Assembly: GCA_029168955.1 (NCBI GenBank)
Contig: JAPDOI010000138.1
Span: 195,001-259,000, forward strand
Length of the DNA: 64,000 bases
Source: Aplectana chamaeleonis
Taxonomy: Eukaryota; Nematoda; Chromadorea; Rhabditida; Cosmocercidae
Direction: 5' to 3'
Positions 1 to 10,841 of the stretch are shown piece by piece. The notes under the pieces were generated by a model that saw only the letters and a list, made by a program, of their open reading frames with translations, did no database searches and had not been told where the DNA came from. The position numbers and the translations under genes were made by a program. Each line of letters opens with the position of its first letter. The stretch's first letter is position 1.

Positions 1-2249
1 AGCACGTGCTGCCCTCGTTCTCCATTCTTCGCTCTGTGCTGTGGCCAGCACAGTGTGTTAACACTGCTAAAAGTGGTCCCTTAGGTAACTACGACCATAC
101 TCATAATCAACATGGAGAGTTCTCTTCTTTCAAAAACATGAACATGCCCATTTCCTGGGAAGTTGTATAGAGTAATACAACCGTTCGATCTCCAGCCATA
201 TCACACGGAATACCTCGAAGGCAGTGTCCACGATCAAAACAGTTCGGATTTCTAACTTAAATCGGAAGAACCGGGGCTCTCTGCATTAATAATGCTCAAA
301 AACGGCTAAAAACGATCACAAAATTGCCCTATACGGCCCTAAACTTGAATGTCCGCACGCCCACTTTCTCAATGGCTACCGATAGAAATGTCTGACTGAA
401 AACTCGACTATAAGAAGGCAACCGATTATCAAATGGAGTGAGTTTTGTTGAAAGGAGTGGGCGTAGCGTGAGCGGAACACTCAGGTTTAGGTCCGCATAG
501 AACTTTTTGTGCTCGTTCATAGTCGTTTTTTGCGACATTGCTGGTGTTTTCAAATTTCCGGATCAGTGAGTGCAATCTGAATGGTTTCTGCACACCTTTC
601 CCGCTGTACACCTTTTCGACAGTCCTGTTATCAGGTCGACTGTACCAATATCTGTTGCTGGCAAAAAACAATAGAGGGAGTTGAAGTCAAACGATTCCTA
701 TCCGTGAATCTGCAGCAAAAGTTTGTCAATTTAATGCCAGTTTGCCTACGAGTTAAAGACCAGGCGCCGCCCGGTCGCCGTTGACCAAGTCACACTGCCA
801 TCCTATCGCCAAATCGCCGCGACCTGACGCTACTAACTGCCGACTGCTCGAAGGCATTTTTCAACACATCCAGTTCATCTCCAACTGGTCGCCCTTCTAT
901 GACTCCATCGCTGACTGAACGTGCGGTGGTGGCCAACCCATTGCGCGGAGAGCTCACTTCTATGAGCGCGCGACCTCTTCAAACGTGGCACTTTTATGCA
1001 AGATTCACATTTTCGTTGCATCGAGTCTTCGAGAAAAACTATTGGCATTTTACTGATTATAAAAACCCACACTCTGAGGAAAATCTCACTATAAAATGGC
1101 ACCCTCGAGAAAAGTAGATCCTTGCAAACAATTTGAATGGGTTCAGCTCGGCTAAAAACCTGACGAGTTCTTCTGGGAAAAGGGATGAGTCGTCACTCTT
1201 ATCGGATGGTGGTTGTGTGAAACCGGCCAGAAATTCGAGAGATGTTCGGCTCCTCTAAAATGATTTATTTAGCGTGTTCTTCCAGATTTGCAACATTTTG
1301 CCTTTTTTTAACTGGAAGGTGTAAGTCGGAAATTTAAAAAAATCATCTTCTCACTCTGAAATGCGTATACATGAACTCAAACTTTACTCGCATTTTTTAT
1401 ATAAACAATTGTTTTGGTTTTGGACGAAGACTTGAATTTTTCAAATGCTGAACGACGATGGTTTGCCTAAAATTAAGCGAAATGGTGAATAAATACCTTT
1501 TCTTCACGAAAAGCACAATGCTCACAGAATTCGAAGCCGACACCTCTCAAAAACAACTTTCCAATAAAATTAATAATTCGAACCCATCCGAAAAATGTTC
1601 GCGACAATAATTCAGAAAGAAGAAAAAATTTTCGAGAAATCCTAGGATCGTTGTTTCTCGGAAGAAAAGAAATTACCATATACAGGGACATCAATAAATG
1701 ATGAATACTCTGTTATTTGAATTCTGTTTAACTCTGGACATTCCTCCATACAGTGTGAATTTCAGCGGCTTAAAAATATTCTGAGAAGAACTTCAATCTT
1801 GGAATATGTGGATGTAACTTTTTGTACAAAGAAAGTCATAATTCGCCTTTAAAACGAGAGAAATAGATTCTCACGCCTAATTCACGTCTCCACCGTCACG
1901 ATACCGAGTGAAAATCAATTCTTGTTCCAGGTATAGAGAAATCCAGTGCCAAGAAATGTTTTTGGAGACTTACATTCACTACTGACCGAGGCCTGTGTTG
2001 AACGGCCCTCGCAAACTGGTGCCAGATACGAGGCCGCTTAGGGTGGGCATGAGACAGCCCGTAGTGCCAGCATCATTTCCTTCAACTGTGGCGAAGATCA
2101 ATGGATATAAACGAGGATGAATCAACCGTTGTATATATGAATGAGCCTCAATGAGGTCTCTTTGTTGATAGGGAAACTCAGCGCTGCTGCTGAGCTCGAC
2201 ATATCCCCTGCGGTAAAAGGGTTATGAGAAACAAAGTAAAGATCATAAA
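1..2249. other. Unique flank, no gene recognised
   Basis: Only short open frames (80 codons or fewer) occur, in overlapping frames on both strands, and none resembles a family I know. The stretch is AT-rich with a few GC-richer patches such as 720-900. A GGCAGTGTCCACGATC-like segment near 214-236 resembles segments near 5,908, 6,508 and 8,745, so part of this is probably dispersed repeat. Spliced genes with very short exons cannot be excluded by eye. Confidence 0.5.
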
Positions 2250-2475
2250 TGAAGAGCAGCAGTTGGGGCCATGATGAGCAGCAATTAGGGAAATAACAGC
2301 GGCAGTTGGGGCCACAATGAGGAGCAGCAGTTGAGGCCACAATGAGGAGCAGCAGTTGGGAAAACGATTGGAGCAGTTGGGGCGACTGTAGCAGCACGTG
2401 GGGCCACTATACGAGCAGCAGTTGGGGCAGTGAGCGGAGCAAGAGGACACAACTTGGTGCCCTGGGCAACAGTTG
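2250..2475. repeat. Degenerate GCAGCAGTTGGGGCC repeat
   Basis: The words GAGCAGCAGTTGGGG and GGGGCCACAATGAGGAG recur about seven times at irregular spacings of roughly 25-35 bp. The block reads open on the minus strand as Cys/Pro/Asn-rich peptides, but these look like products of the repeat. I infer a decayed minisatellite. Confidence 0.6.
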
Positions 2476-2577
2476 GGGGAACGAAAGGGGCTCACACCTC
2501 GACGAGTAACCGCGTTAGTAATCCCCTCGTGCTGCCTTACTAAGCCGCGAGCAGGGTTCGACACGAGGTGTGGACAA

Positions 2578-2702
2578 GGCTAACTTTTCTCAGACCCCCT
2601 TCTAAAAGCAAACTTTTGGCGATTTTCTCAGACCCCCTCCCAGAAGCGTTATAGGTCAACTTTTTGGCGATTTTCTCGGACCTCCTCCCAGGAGTGTTAA
2701 TT
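2578..2702. repeat. Short tandem repeat, period about 48 bp
   Basis: The segment TTTTGGCGATTTTCTC followed by a pyrimidine-rich GACCCCCTCCCAGAAG occurs twice in full, with a partial copy ahead of it (about 2.5 copies). No gene is associated with it. Confidence 0.6.
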
Positions 2703-3146
2703 GTTTGTTTTTATAGTAAAATTGAAATAAAAGGAACAACTTATTCTAAAAGATGTATAATTTGAAGAAGAACAACCATTTCAAAAAAATAAGAGATTAA
2801 AATTGAGAAAGATCACGGACGAGGCTTTTCTTGACGGATTACATGAAGATGCTTGCGTTTTTGAAAAACTTAGCTAAAGTAAGGGTTTTGATCATAGTGA
2901 AGGCTTTCCTAATGTTGAATATAAGACACACAGGTTTGAACGTGTATCCAGAAGTTATGAATGATTCCGGGTAGGAAGCTAAGGCATATATGTGGTGAAA
3001 AAGAAGCGTGGAGAAGATGAAGTGATTGGCTAAGGTCAGGAATACGGGATATCCATGAAGAAATAAATGTGTTTTCAAATTAATATGAGTTTGTGAATTC
3101 ATTTAGCAAGTCCAAGAATAACATGTCACTTCAGATGTATGGACTT
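2703..3146. other. AT-rich spacer, nothing recognised
   Basis: Only an 87-codon minus-strand open frame occurs (2,839-3,102). It is hydrophobic and compositionally simple, has no recognisable motif, and is what AT-rich sequence gives by chance. Confidence 0.45.
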
Positions 3147-4364
3147 CTGGTTCGAAAGAGCGTCATCCGATCTGGCTACGTTGCGAATTTTATTCTCCTA
3201 AACCCACTCATACACGAAACACGACACGGGTTCGATCCCGCAAGGTGCTTAATTTTCACAAAACATTAGACCTCACATTTTTTTGCAAAGTAAGGGCCAC
3301 GAAAGTAAGATATTCGAGTCGAGAGTGGTAGATTAACCCCATATACAAACTTTCAGCCTCTAAGATGGACGCTGAAAGGTACTACTCTGTGTGGCCTCAC
3401 ACTTTTCTCAAGTGTGGTCCCGCTGAAAAGGGGCATTTTTGAAAGTTAGGTGTCCTGAGAGTAAGATATTTGAGTCCAGCAAAGCCGATTTACCCTACAT
3501 ACTCACTTTCACCGTCCAACATAGATGCTGAACACCGCTACAGTATAAGGCCTCACACTTCTCTGGTGTGGTCCAGCCGGAAGTCGACAATTTCGAAATT
3601 TAGGGGTGACGAGAGTAGGATATTTGAGTCCCAGCGTGGTCGATTTACCCTATCTACAATCTTTTACCGTCTCAGTGTAACGCCGAAGACCGCTACATAG
3701 GAAGCGGAACAAGGAAAAAAAAAACGTAAAAAGACGTCAAAGTCCACAAACCTGAAGAAGACTTTTAAAACACCTGTAACTTAACTTCCAAGTGAGCTAC
3801 CCCGGATTTGAGCAAAACTAAGAAACTAGGTTTGTAACCCTACCGAATGAAACTTTACTCGCTCCCAGAGGACGCCTTACAAAAAAAATACTAGATGTGG
3901 ACACTTGATGTTTTGAGCATAAATGTCCACACCTAGCCAGTGCATTTAGGTGTGGACATTTCGCCTTATACTGTAGCGGTGTTCAGCATCTATGTTGGAC
4001 GGCGAAAGTGAGTATCAAGGGTAAATTGGCCACGCTGGACTCGATCATCGTATTCTCCTGACTCATACCCTGCAAAAATGTAGACTTCCAGCGCGACCGC
4101 ACCTGCGACAGGTGTGGGTTACACAGAGAAGTGCCTTTTAGCGTCTATCTTAGAGGCTGAAAACTTGTATGCAGGGTAAATCTACCACTCTCTACTCGAA
4201 TATCTTATTTTGGTGACCATCACTTTGCAAAAAATGTGAGTTCTATTTTTTCCGAAAATTAGGCACTTTGCGAGATCGAATCCGCGTAGTGGTTTCGTGT
4301 ATGAGTGCGTTTCGGAGAATGAAATCCGAAACGTACCTAGATTAGATGACGCTCTTTCCAACTA
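3147..4364. mobile_element. Fold-back element with about 405-bp inverted arms
   Basis: The left arm (about 3,147-3,553) is the reverse complement of the right arm (about 3,961-4,364). Anchors are GAAAGAGCGTCAT at 3,154 against ATGACGCTCTTTC ending 4,357, ACTCATACACGAAAC in the left arm against its complement near 4,300, and CCGCTACAGTATAAGGC at 3,535-3,551 against its complement at 3,963-3,979. The symmetry axis (sum of mirrored positions about 7,511-7,514) hardly drifts, so there are few net indels. The arms and the 407-bp loop contain a tandem repeat of about 155 bp. There is no transposase frame, so the element would be non-autonomous. A clear target-site duplication was not seen. Confidence 0.75.
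3300..3700. repeat. About 155-bp tandem repeat inside the fold-back element
   Basis: TAAGATATTCGAGTC at 3,306, TAAGATATTTGAGTC at 3,462 and TAGGATATTTGAGTC at 3,616 mark successive copies, each followed by a GATTWACCC...ACTTTCA...CGCTGAA segment and a GGCCTCACACTT segment. About 2.7 copies lie in the left arm and loop. The right arm holds inverted copies (near 4,030 and 4,190). Confidence 0.65.
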
Positions 4365-4815
4365 GCGGGTGTTTTTGCCATGTTTGGTCTGGCTAATGTT
4401 GACGCACCTATTTTAGTATCTAATCACTTATTAAGCGTGTTTTCCATGAATTTAAAATGACCTGTTTTTCTCTGAAAACATAGTTATTTTTTGGTACATC
4501 TCGTCGTCTTCGCCTTTTCCAATAACTTCATTCATCGTATCCGCTCTCTTCTTCCGCCCCATTCCGTAGCTTCCAATCTGTTTTCACTAGCAATTCAGTA
4601 CACAACTATCCAGGATACACGCCCAGAACCTACGTGCCTTATATTAAACCGTGGAAGAACCTTTTCTATAATTTTAACATTACGTAAATTTAATTACAAC
4701 AAGGTTTCATGTTTATTGGACGGTTTTACAGAATTATTCGCAAAAAAATTTTCTAGGCAGTGCACCTACGACCCAGGGTTAGAATGATTTACGTGGCCTC
4801 CCGGTGGAGCTCAGA
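4365..4815. other. AT-rich spacer, nothing recognised
   Basis: A 98-codon plus-strand frame (4,491-4,787) has no recognisable domain and begins within AT-rich sequence. I would not call a gene. Confidence 0.4.
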
Positions 4816-4834
4816 CCCCCTGGGCATTTTCCGT

Positions 4835-4945
4835 TTACCGATTTACCGATTTTCCGGATTTACCGGTGGTTTTCGGTAAATTTTAATTTACCGATTTACC
4901 GATTATTTCTCAAATTTTACCGGAATTTTTACCGAAAAGAAATGT
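4835..4945. repeat. TTTACCG-motif cluster 1
   Basis: The word TTTACCGA or its complement CGGTAAA occurs about eight times in 110 bp, in both orientations, giving several small potential hairpins. A second cluster lies at 5,628-5,720. Confidence 0.65.
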
Positions 4946-5627
4946 TGGGTGTTTTTAGCTCAATCGGCCTATTTCTTACTCGTATTTCACAGGTTCGCTA
5001 CTGTTATGGCATGCATTTGGCATGATATCCTTCTTCATCCTTCTTTTTGTTACTCTTTCTAACCCTTTTGGCTTACTTTCTGAATAATCCAACGATCTTT
5101 TAACCTTTTATGCCACGTGCCTCCCCATATCGAAATACTACTCCGAGAAATACATATATACATAGAGTTCTGAAGCAGATATTTCAGTAACTGGAATTTT
5201 TTCAATTAGCAGAGTCCTGAAGCAGATTATTCAGGAACTGAATGTCTTTTGGAGCCCCCGGACACCACACTGAACCCACTGCAGTTCTGGAACGACTCCA
5301 TTGTGAAATCATCGTACTAGCACACACCAATACGTACTTTTGCGCGCCTCCTGGCACAGCTGAGGCGGAATGGATGTTTTCCTCAGGTGCCCTGATTTTG
5401 AGTAACTACAGAAAGACCTGACGACAGAAAATTTTGAAATGTTACTTTTTCTCAGAATCAACCTCTCGCTGATCAGCTTCAGCCGTCGAGCTCAGGTTAA
5501 TATGTAAAACTCACTCATTATTTGCACTATCCTCATGCACTATTGAAAATGATACATAAATAGTATTGGTCATTTGCGCTATCGTATTCTTACATATAAC
5601 AATGGAATATATATCAAAGTCGGAGTC
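4946..5627. other. Spacer with a small direct duplication
   Basis: Two imperfect copies of an AGAGT(T/C)CTGAAGCAGAT segment followed by TTCAGGAACTG-like sequence lie near 5,165-5,200 and 5,213-5,247, about 48 bp apart. Nothing else is recognised. Confidence 0.4.
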
Positions 5628-5720
5628 AGAATTCGTTCCGAATTTTCCGTTTTTATCGTATTTACCGAAAAAAAAAGTTCGGGAAAAAGTTTCGGTAAAA
5701 AAATTTACCGAAAAGAATTT
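5628..5720. repeat. TTTACCG-motif cluster 2
   Basis: This holds ATTTACCGAAAA, TTCGGTAAAA and AATTTACCGAAAAG in close succession. It has the same vocabulary as the cluster at 4,835-4,945 and is partly in the opposite sense. The two clusters may be ends or copies of one dispersed element. Confidence 0.6.
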
Positions 5721-6430
5721 TTCGCACACCCCTGATCCACACCCCGCGCCGAACCCTGGCCGCGAGTATCTGGGTCTGATTTAGAGCTAATTTGCTCATT
5801 ATGAGTCAAGACTTTACCTAGAGCATCCTTATGCATCAAACAAAGTTTCTAAGCTGTTACACAGATGTCGCTCAGATGCTACTCAAATCAACGATTTAAG
5901 TTGCATATTAAAGGCAGCGTTCACGATGATTTTCGTTCCCGAGTTTTCCACTCAAAACAGTGCGTTGGGAACCAAGTGTTACCAAAATTACGAAGAAACG
6001 GTGAAAAACGCACTAAATCGCCTTATTTCAGTGGCATTGCTTTCCGGCTTGGACTAGTTGTCCGATTGGATGAACATGTTCACGGTGGTTGTCACCGGTA
6101 AAAAATGGGGCTAGTCAAAAATGAAAGAATATTTTAGGCAAAACAGTATTAGATAGGATCCGAAGGAAAGAACGGAGCAACACGAAATAGAGAGTAACAA
6201 AAGACGGGTCCACAAACGATTTCATTGTCACAACAAACGGTTCCACTGAGAGTAATTAAGCCGGGTGAGAGTAGAGGATTTCGCGAACTTCCGATGCGTT
6301 TTTCTCTATTTCTTCGTCATTTCACTTCTACTCGGGGGCCAAACAATCGATTTAGCGATTGATCTCAAAATCGAAAATTATAGTGAAAACTCCTTTCGAG
6401 CCAGATTACTACCGCCCTCGATGTTTAATG
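5721..6430. other. Spacer with dispersed-repeat fragments
   Basis: AAAGGCAGCGTTCACGATGA at about 5,910 matches AAAGGCAGCGTTCATGACA at about 6,507, suggesting two pieces of the same dispersed repeat. No open frame over 78 codons is convincing. Confidence 0.4.
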
Positions 6431-6920
6431 TAATTTAAGGATTTCAAACCTCGTCCCGGGTTTACCCCGGAAACCGGGACAAAACCGGGTTGAGATTTAG
6501 GGTCTTTAAAGGCAGCGTTCATGACAAAAAATGTGTAACAGTTGCCACCAGGATTGGGTAGTGGAGGGGCACACTGTAACGTTGACGTCGAAAGAACGCA
6601 TGTAAACGAGCCAGGAAGAGCCCCAAAAGAGCCCGAAGTTGCCAATTTGAGCGCACGGCAAACCCCAGGGAACGGATGCATCAACGCACACGGCGGGGCA
6701 AGGGCAGGGCAGGCACCCCGAGAGTCGGTGCCCTGCCCGTATGCACATGAGCTCGATAGCGTCGGGCTCGGACATTCGGGGGGCACCAGCCGAGTGTCCG
6801 TCGGGGACTCATCCGGGCGTCCCAAACTCGGCAGCAGCCCCCGAGCGCCCTCGGACCAACCCCGCTTTTCTTGGCGGCTGATCCGCGGACCTTTTTCCAG
6901 TAAAGCGCGGGAATTCAAAA
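6431..6920. other. GC-rich island 1
   Basis: Base composition rises sharply compared with the AT-rich flanks. Both strands carry an open frame (minus 6,409-6,918, 169 codons; plus 6,542-6,988, 148 codons), as expected when stop codons are scarce. Neither translation has a motif I recognise. GTCCCGGGTTT at 6,453 and AAACCGGGAC at 6,471-6,480 form a hairpin at its left edge. It could be a decayed exon, an inserted segment or a transposon fragment. Confidence 0.4.
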
Positions 6921-7146
6921 CCGTAAAAACGGTTTTCGTCGTATTCCACTATCTTTTCACCGTTACTATGCCACTACTAGTACTTTAATACTACTTCTAC
7001 ACTTCTTTGACTATTACTGCTCCATAATACTTGAATTTATAACCTTTTTACCACCTTATATTATTATAGTTGACGACAAGGATTTATTGAATTGACAGTG
7101 AACTATGAAAAATTAGTGATACCACTAACGAACTACCGTATGTTAG
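6921..7146. other. AT-rich spacer
   Basis: No gene, repeat or motif was recognised here. Confidence 0.4.
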
Positions 7147-7449
7147 GACGAGTCCGCAACCTCACCAGGTCCTACTTCCATTGCTGCATACTATATTAAG
7201 GTTAGCCGGCTGTTCAACCTGAGGCCATCAACTACTAGGGGAGCGCCGGTGAAATTGGGTCTTGTTCGGGCCAGGCGGAATGTGAAACAGCACTTATTTT
7301 TCAACAGGGCGGGGTCTGAGTTTGATAAGTTACTTCGGTCAGGGTTGGTAGTTGGGAAATTCATTGAATTCAAGAAGGCACTTGAGAGTTATCTGCTGTA
7401 TTTCGTTTTTTGTTCGTCTTTCACAGGGTTTCTACCGTGTAATACATGA
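7147..7449 (+). pseudogene. Possible 3' end of a non-LTR retrotransposon ORF2
   Basis: The frame is open from the stop at 7,144-7,146 to TGA at 7,447-7,449, about 100 codons. The segment around 7,200-7,400 reads RLFNLRPSTTRG, then VRARRNVKQHLFFNRAG, then FIEFKKALESYL. Many jockey/CR1-type reverse transcriptases end with a run of Arg/Ser before a phenylalanine-containing 'RAG' or 'RT' word and finish in a Phe-Lys...Leu...Tyr-Leu tail, which this resembles. No catalytic reverse transcriptase block, endonuclease or poly(A) tail is visible, so at best this is a 5'-truncated relic. The call is family-pattern recognition only and could be chance. Confidence 0.3.
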
Positions 7450-7555
7450 AAATGAAATGAAAATGAAGGCTAAAAGTAGAAATAGGCATTTTGTCTGCAA
7501 ATGATGAGAGAATGATGACATGTTTGAAGGAGGGCGCTGCTGCTGTTTTGAAAGG
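7450..7555. other. Short A-rich spacer
   Basis: ATGAAAATGAAATGAAAATG near 7,445-7,466 is a simple A-rich stretch just after the possible retrotransposon frame. It would fit a 3' untranslated end but proves nothing. Confidence 0.3.
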
Positions 7556-7785
7556 TCTTACGAGGAAAACGGCGTTGCCCCCTCGGACGAGCCCCTTTCG
7601 CCCTCGGCTCGCGCGAAGCACGACTCCGCCCCCGAATTCGTATCCTCGGATCAGCCCCCTCGTTCGAAATCACCTCGGCTGGTACCCCCAATGCCCGAGG
7701 GGAAGCTAACCCCAGCGTACGCAAACACGCACGGCGCGCGCCATTTTACGGCTGAAACCTACGATCGATTAGCCGAGCACAGCTG
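7556..7785. other. GC-rich island 2
   Basis: This is a GC-rich block with CTCGG/CCGAG words on both strands (CCCTCGGACGAG, CGCCCTCGGCTCG, CACCTCGGCTGG, GCCCGAGGGG). The vocabulary overlaps island 1 (CCCCGAGAG, GGGCTCGG, GCGCCCTCGG), so the two may be related insertions. Open frames on both strands are of equal quality and unrecognised. Confidence 0.4.
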
Positions 7786-8500
7786 AGATTTCTTTTTCAC
7801 GATTTTTTCAAATGATATGAAAAAATCGAAGTCAAGCTTCTGAAATTTTAGACATTGGTGCGAATGTGACAAAACGTTAATATTTTTCGGCGGTGGCAAA
7901 ACAGTTATTTTAAGAACTTGTCATCGAGTGATGGGAACACCAATGGCAAAGAATTACGAAACAATTCAATATGTCAAACCAGTCGTGCTAAGATGCAGCT
8001 GTGTCTCTTACGATAGCAGTACGACTACGCACAATGGAGGGTAAAAGGTAATGCTAGTCTGATTGACCTAGTGCTCGAGGTTTTGGCTTACGAGCAGAAA
8101 CTGTCATGAGAGTTTTTCAAGAGATTTTCAAAAAAATGCCCTCTATTCAATTCAAGGATTGCCGGACGCTAACATGTATTCTCGCCTAAAGATTTTTTTC
8201 AACCAACACATAAAGCACCAAATTCGCTACAACTATCTTTCAAAATTCAAAGATTCTGCAGGAGGAATTTGGACAAAAAGAATAACGAAATTTGGCTGTA
8301 AATACGGATGATTTCCCGAAACACTGGACTTTACGTGTGTCGAGATTCTCGTCTTCCCAGAAAAAAATATAGAACAATTGTGAACAAACTTCCCTGAAAT
8401 TTCCTTTTTCAAAAGTTTTTCATTTTACTGAAACTGTAGCACATGAATTGATTGCGCAAGGATTACGGAAGCATTATGAAGAACGTAGATGCGCACAGTA
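7786..8500. other. AT-rich spacer, nothing recognised
   Basis: No open frame of note, no repeat and no regulatory signal that I can support. Confidence 0.4.
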
Positions 8501-8505
8501 TCATG

Positions 8506-8600
8506 GAATTGTGGTGAGCGCGAAGCGCTCACCAGATTTGGCTTTGATTCGCCATTGCGCAACCCCCTGATCTCAGTATCAGGGTCCAGAGTAAACGTAG
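8506..8600 (+). repeat. Hairpin-bearing dispersed repeat, copy 1
   Basis: ATTGTGGTGAGCGC, a GAA triloop and GCGCTCACC form a perfect 9-bp stem at 8,513-8,533. It is followed by GATTTGG, GATTCGC, TTGCGCAA and CCCCCTGA. The same order of words occurs at 23,262-23,345, where the stem sequence differs but pairing is preserved. Confidence 0.65.
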
Positions 8601-9062
8601 GAAGACCGTTCTTTTTGCATTTAATATACTTTAGAAAGTTAAACAACTCTTCAAAAAATGGTCCGGAATGGTTACCTGAGATTTGAGAAAAAGTGTCAAA
8701 ACCACGTCATTTTGGTCGAAAAAATGTTCATCTCCTTTTTTTCAGTTGGCGTTCACGATCTTGTTGGAACACTTATCGTTGAGCTAGAGAGCTCATTTTT
8801 GGCCAGAAAGTTGGTTATGATTGCACCTAGCTCCTGACGAAATTTGAAGTTGGTAGCTAAATTTTTGCGGGACCTCAAAATTGGGGGTCAAGTAAGACAA
8901 AAACACGTAAACATGTTATTATAAACCATCCGACGTTTACTCATTCGTAAAAATGAACTAGTGAAATGAACACTGTTACTGATAGGCTTTTGCTCAGGAT
9001 TTGACGGGGCAACGCTTCAATCAATACGGCGGGATCTCGGAAGTACTTTTTGGAACGCCGCA
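8601..9062. other. Spacer before satellite A
   Basis: This is unique-looking sequence with no gene. A minus-strand frame that starts inside satellite A runs into this region to 8,941 and merely reads out of the repeat. Confidence 0.4.
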
Positions 9063-10796
9063 CCGTGTGACTCAGAAGTGCGCCACAGAACGCCGTAGGT
9101 AGTGCGCGGGACCCAAATGGGTGTGCGCAGAACGCCGTAGAAAGTGTGTGGGACCCAAATGGGTGTTCGCAGACGCCCGTAGATAGTGTGCGGGACCTCA
9201 GCAGGAGTGCAAAAGACGCCGTAGAAAACGTGCGGGACCCAAATGGGTGTGCGCAGAACGCCCTAGAAAGTGTGTGGGACCCAAATGGGAGTGCGCCGGA
9301 CGCCGTAATAAGTGTGCGGGACCCAAACGGGCCTGCGTAGAGCGCCGTAGAAAGTGTTCGGGACCCAAATGAGAGTGCGCCGGACGCCGTAGAAAGTGTG
9401 CGGGACCCAAGTGGAAGTGCGCCGGACGCCGTAGAAAGTGTGCGGGACCCAAGTGGGAGTGCGCAGGACGCCGCAGAAAGTGTGCGGGACCCAAGTGGGA
9501 GTGCACCGGACGCCGTAATAAGTGTGCGGGACCCAAATGGGCCTGCGTAAAACGCCGTAGAAAGTGTTCGGGACCCAAATGAGAGTGCGCCGGACGCCGT
9601 AGAAAGTGTGCGGGACCCAAGTGGAAGTGCGAAGGACGCCATAGAAAGTGTGCGGGACCCAAGCGGAAGTGCGAAGGACGCCATAGAAAGTGTTCGGGAC
9701 CCAAATGAGAGTGCACCGGACGCCGTAGAAAGTGTGCGGGACCCAAGTGGGAGTGCGCCGGACGCCGCAGAAAGTGTGCGGGACCCAAGTGGGAGTGCGC
9801 CGGACTCCGTAATAAGTGTGCGGGACCCAAATGGGCCTGCGTAGAAAGCCGTAGATAGTGTGCGGGACCCCAGCAGGAGTGCGCAAGACGCCGTAGAACG
9901 TATGTGGGACCAAAGTGGGAGTGCGCCGGACGCCGTAGAAAGTGTGTGGGACCCAAATGAGAGGGCGCCGGACGCCGTAGAAAGTGTGCGGGACCCAAGT
10001 GGGAGTGCGCAGGACGCCGCAGAAAGTGTGCGGGACCACCCAAGTGGGAGTGCGCCGGACGCCGTAATAAGTGTGCGGGACCCAAATGAGAGTGCGCCGG
10101 ACGCCGTAGAAAGTGTGCGGGACCCAAGTGGAAGTGCGAAGGACGCCATAGAAAGTGTTTGGGACCCAAATGAGAGTGCACCGTACGCCGTAGAAAGTGT
10201 GCGGGACCCGAGTGGAAGTGCGAAGGACGCCATATAAAGTGTGCGGGACCCAAATGGGCCTGCGTACAACGCACTAGAAAGCGTTCGGGACCCAAATGAG
10301 AGTGCGCCGGACGCCGTAGAAAGTGTGCGGGACCCAATTGGAAGTGCGAAGGACGCCATAGAAAGTGTTTGGGACCCAAATGAGAGGGCACCGTACGCCG
10401 GAGAAAGAGTGCGGGACCCAGTGGGAGTGCGCCGGACGCCGCAGAAAGTGTCCGGGCCCCAAGGGGGAGTGCGCCGGACTCCGTGATAAGTGTGCGGGAC
10501 CCAAATGGGCCTGCGTAGAACGCCGTAGATAGTGTGCGGGGCAGGAGTGCGCAAGACGCCGTAGAACGTATGTGGGACCAAAGTGGGAGTGCGCCGGACG
10601 CCGTAGAAAGTGTGTGGGACCCAAATGAGAGGGCGCCGCACGCCGTAGAAAGTGTTCGGGACCCAAGTGGGAGTGCGCCGGACGCCGCAGAAAGTGTGCG
10701 GGACCCAAGTGGGAGCGCGCCGGACGCCGCAGAAAGTGTGCGGGACCCAAGTGGGAGTGCGCCGGACGCCGTAGAAAGTGTGCGGGACCCAAATAG
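9063..10796 (+). repeat. Satellite A, left array (about 41 units of 42 bp)
   Basis: The unit is 42 bp: a 21-mer of type GTGTGCGGGACCCAAGTGG plus a 21-mer of type GTGCGCCGGACGCCGTAG. Variants differ at a few positions (AAATGAGA against AAGTGGGA, GAAGGACGCCAT against GCCGGACGCCGT). The left edge is more diverged (GTGTGACTCAGAAGTGCG, 9,064 on). Frames stay open because 42 is a multiple of three. The orientation is the complement of the right array at 13,068-21,012. Confidence 0.95.
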
Positions 10797-10841
10797 AAGC
10801 ACGCCCGTGCCGATCATTTTTTCCGCAGGGCTACCGTAATC
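10797..10841 (-). repeat. 45-bp inverted repeat, left module, outer copy
   Basis: Its reverse complement starts GATTACGGTAGCCCTGCGG and ends GGGCGTGCTT. It pairs with 11,054-11,097, and with the mirrored pair in the right arm. It sits exactly between satellite A and the TATA core. Confidence 0.85.

Noticed and set aside
3215..3245. tRNA or SINE promoter (GGGTTCGATCCCGC looks like a tRNA T-arm/B box)
   Set aside because: No A box or cloverleaf lies upstream, and the segment is part of the fold-back arm, whose mirror copy near 4,270 has a degraded version.
6409..6988. Protein genes of 169 codons (-) and 148 codons (+) in the GC-rich island
   Set aside because: Opposite strands are equally open, there are no recognisable domains, and the frames follow base composition. 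I keep the island as a compositional feature only.
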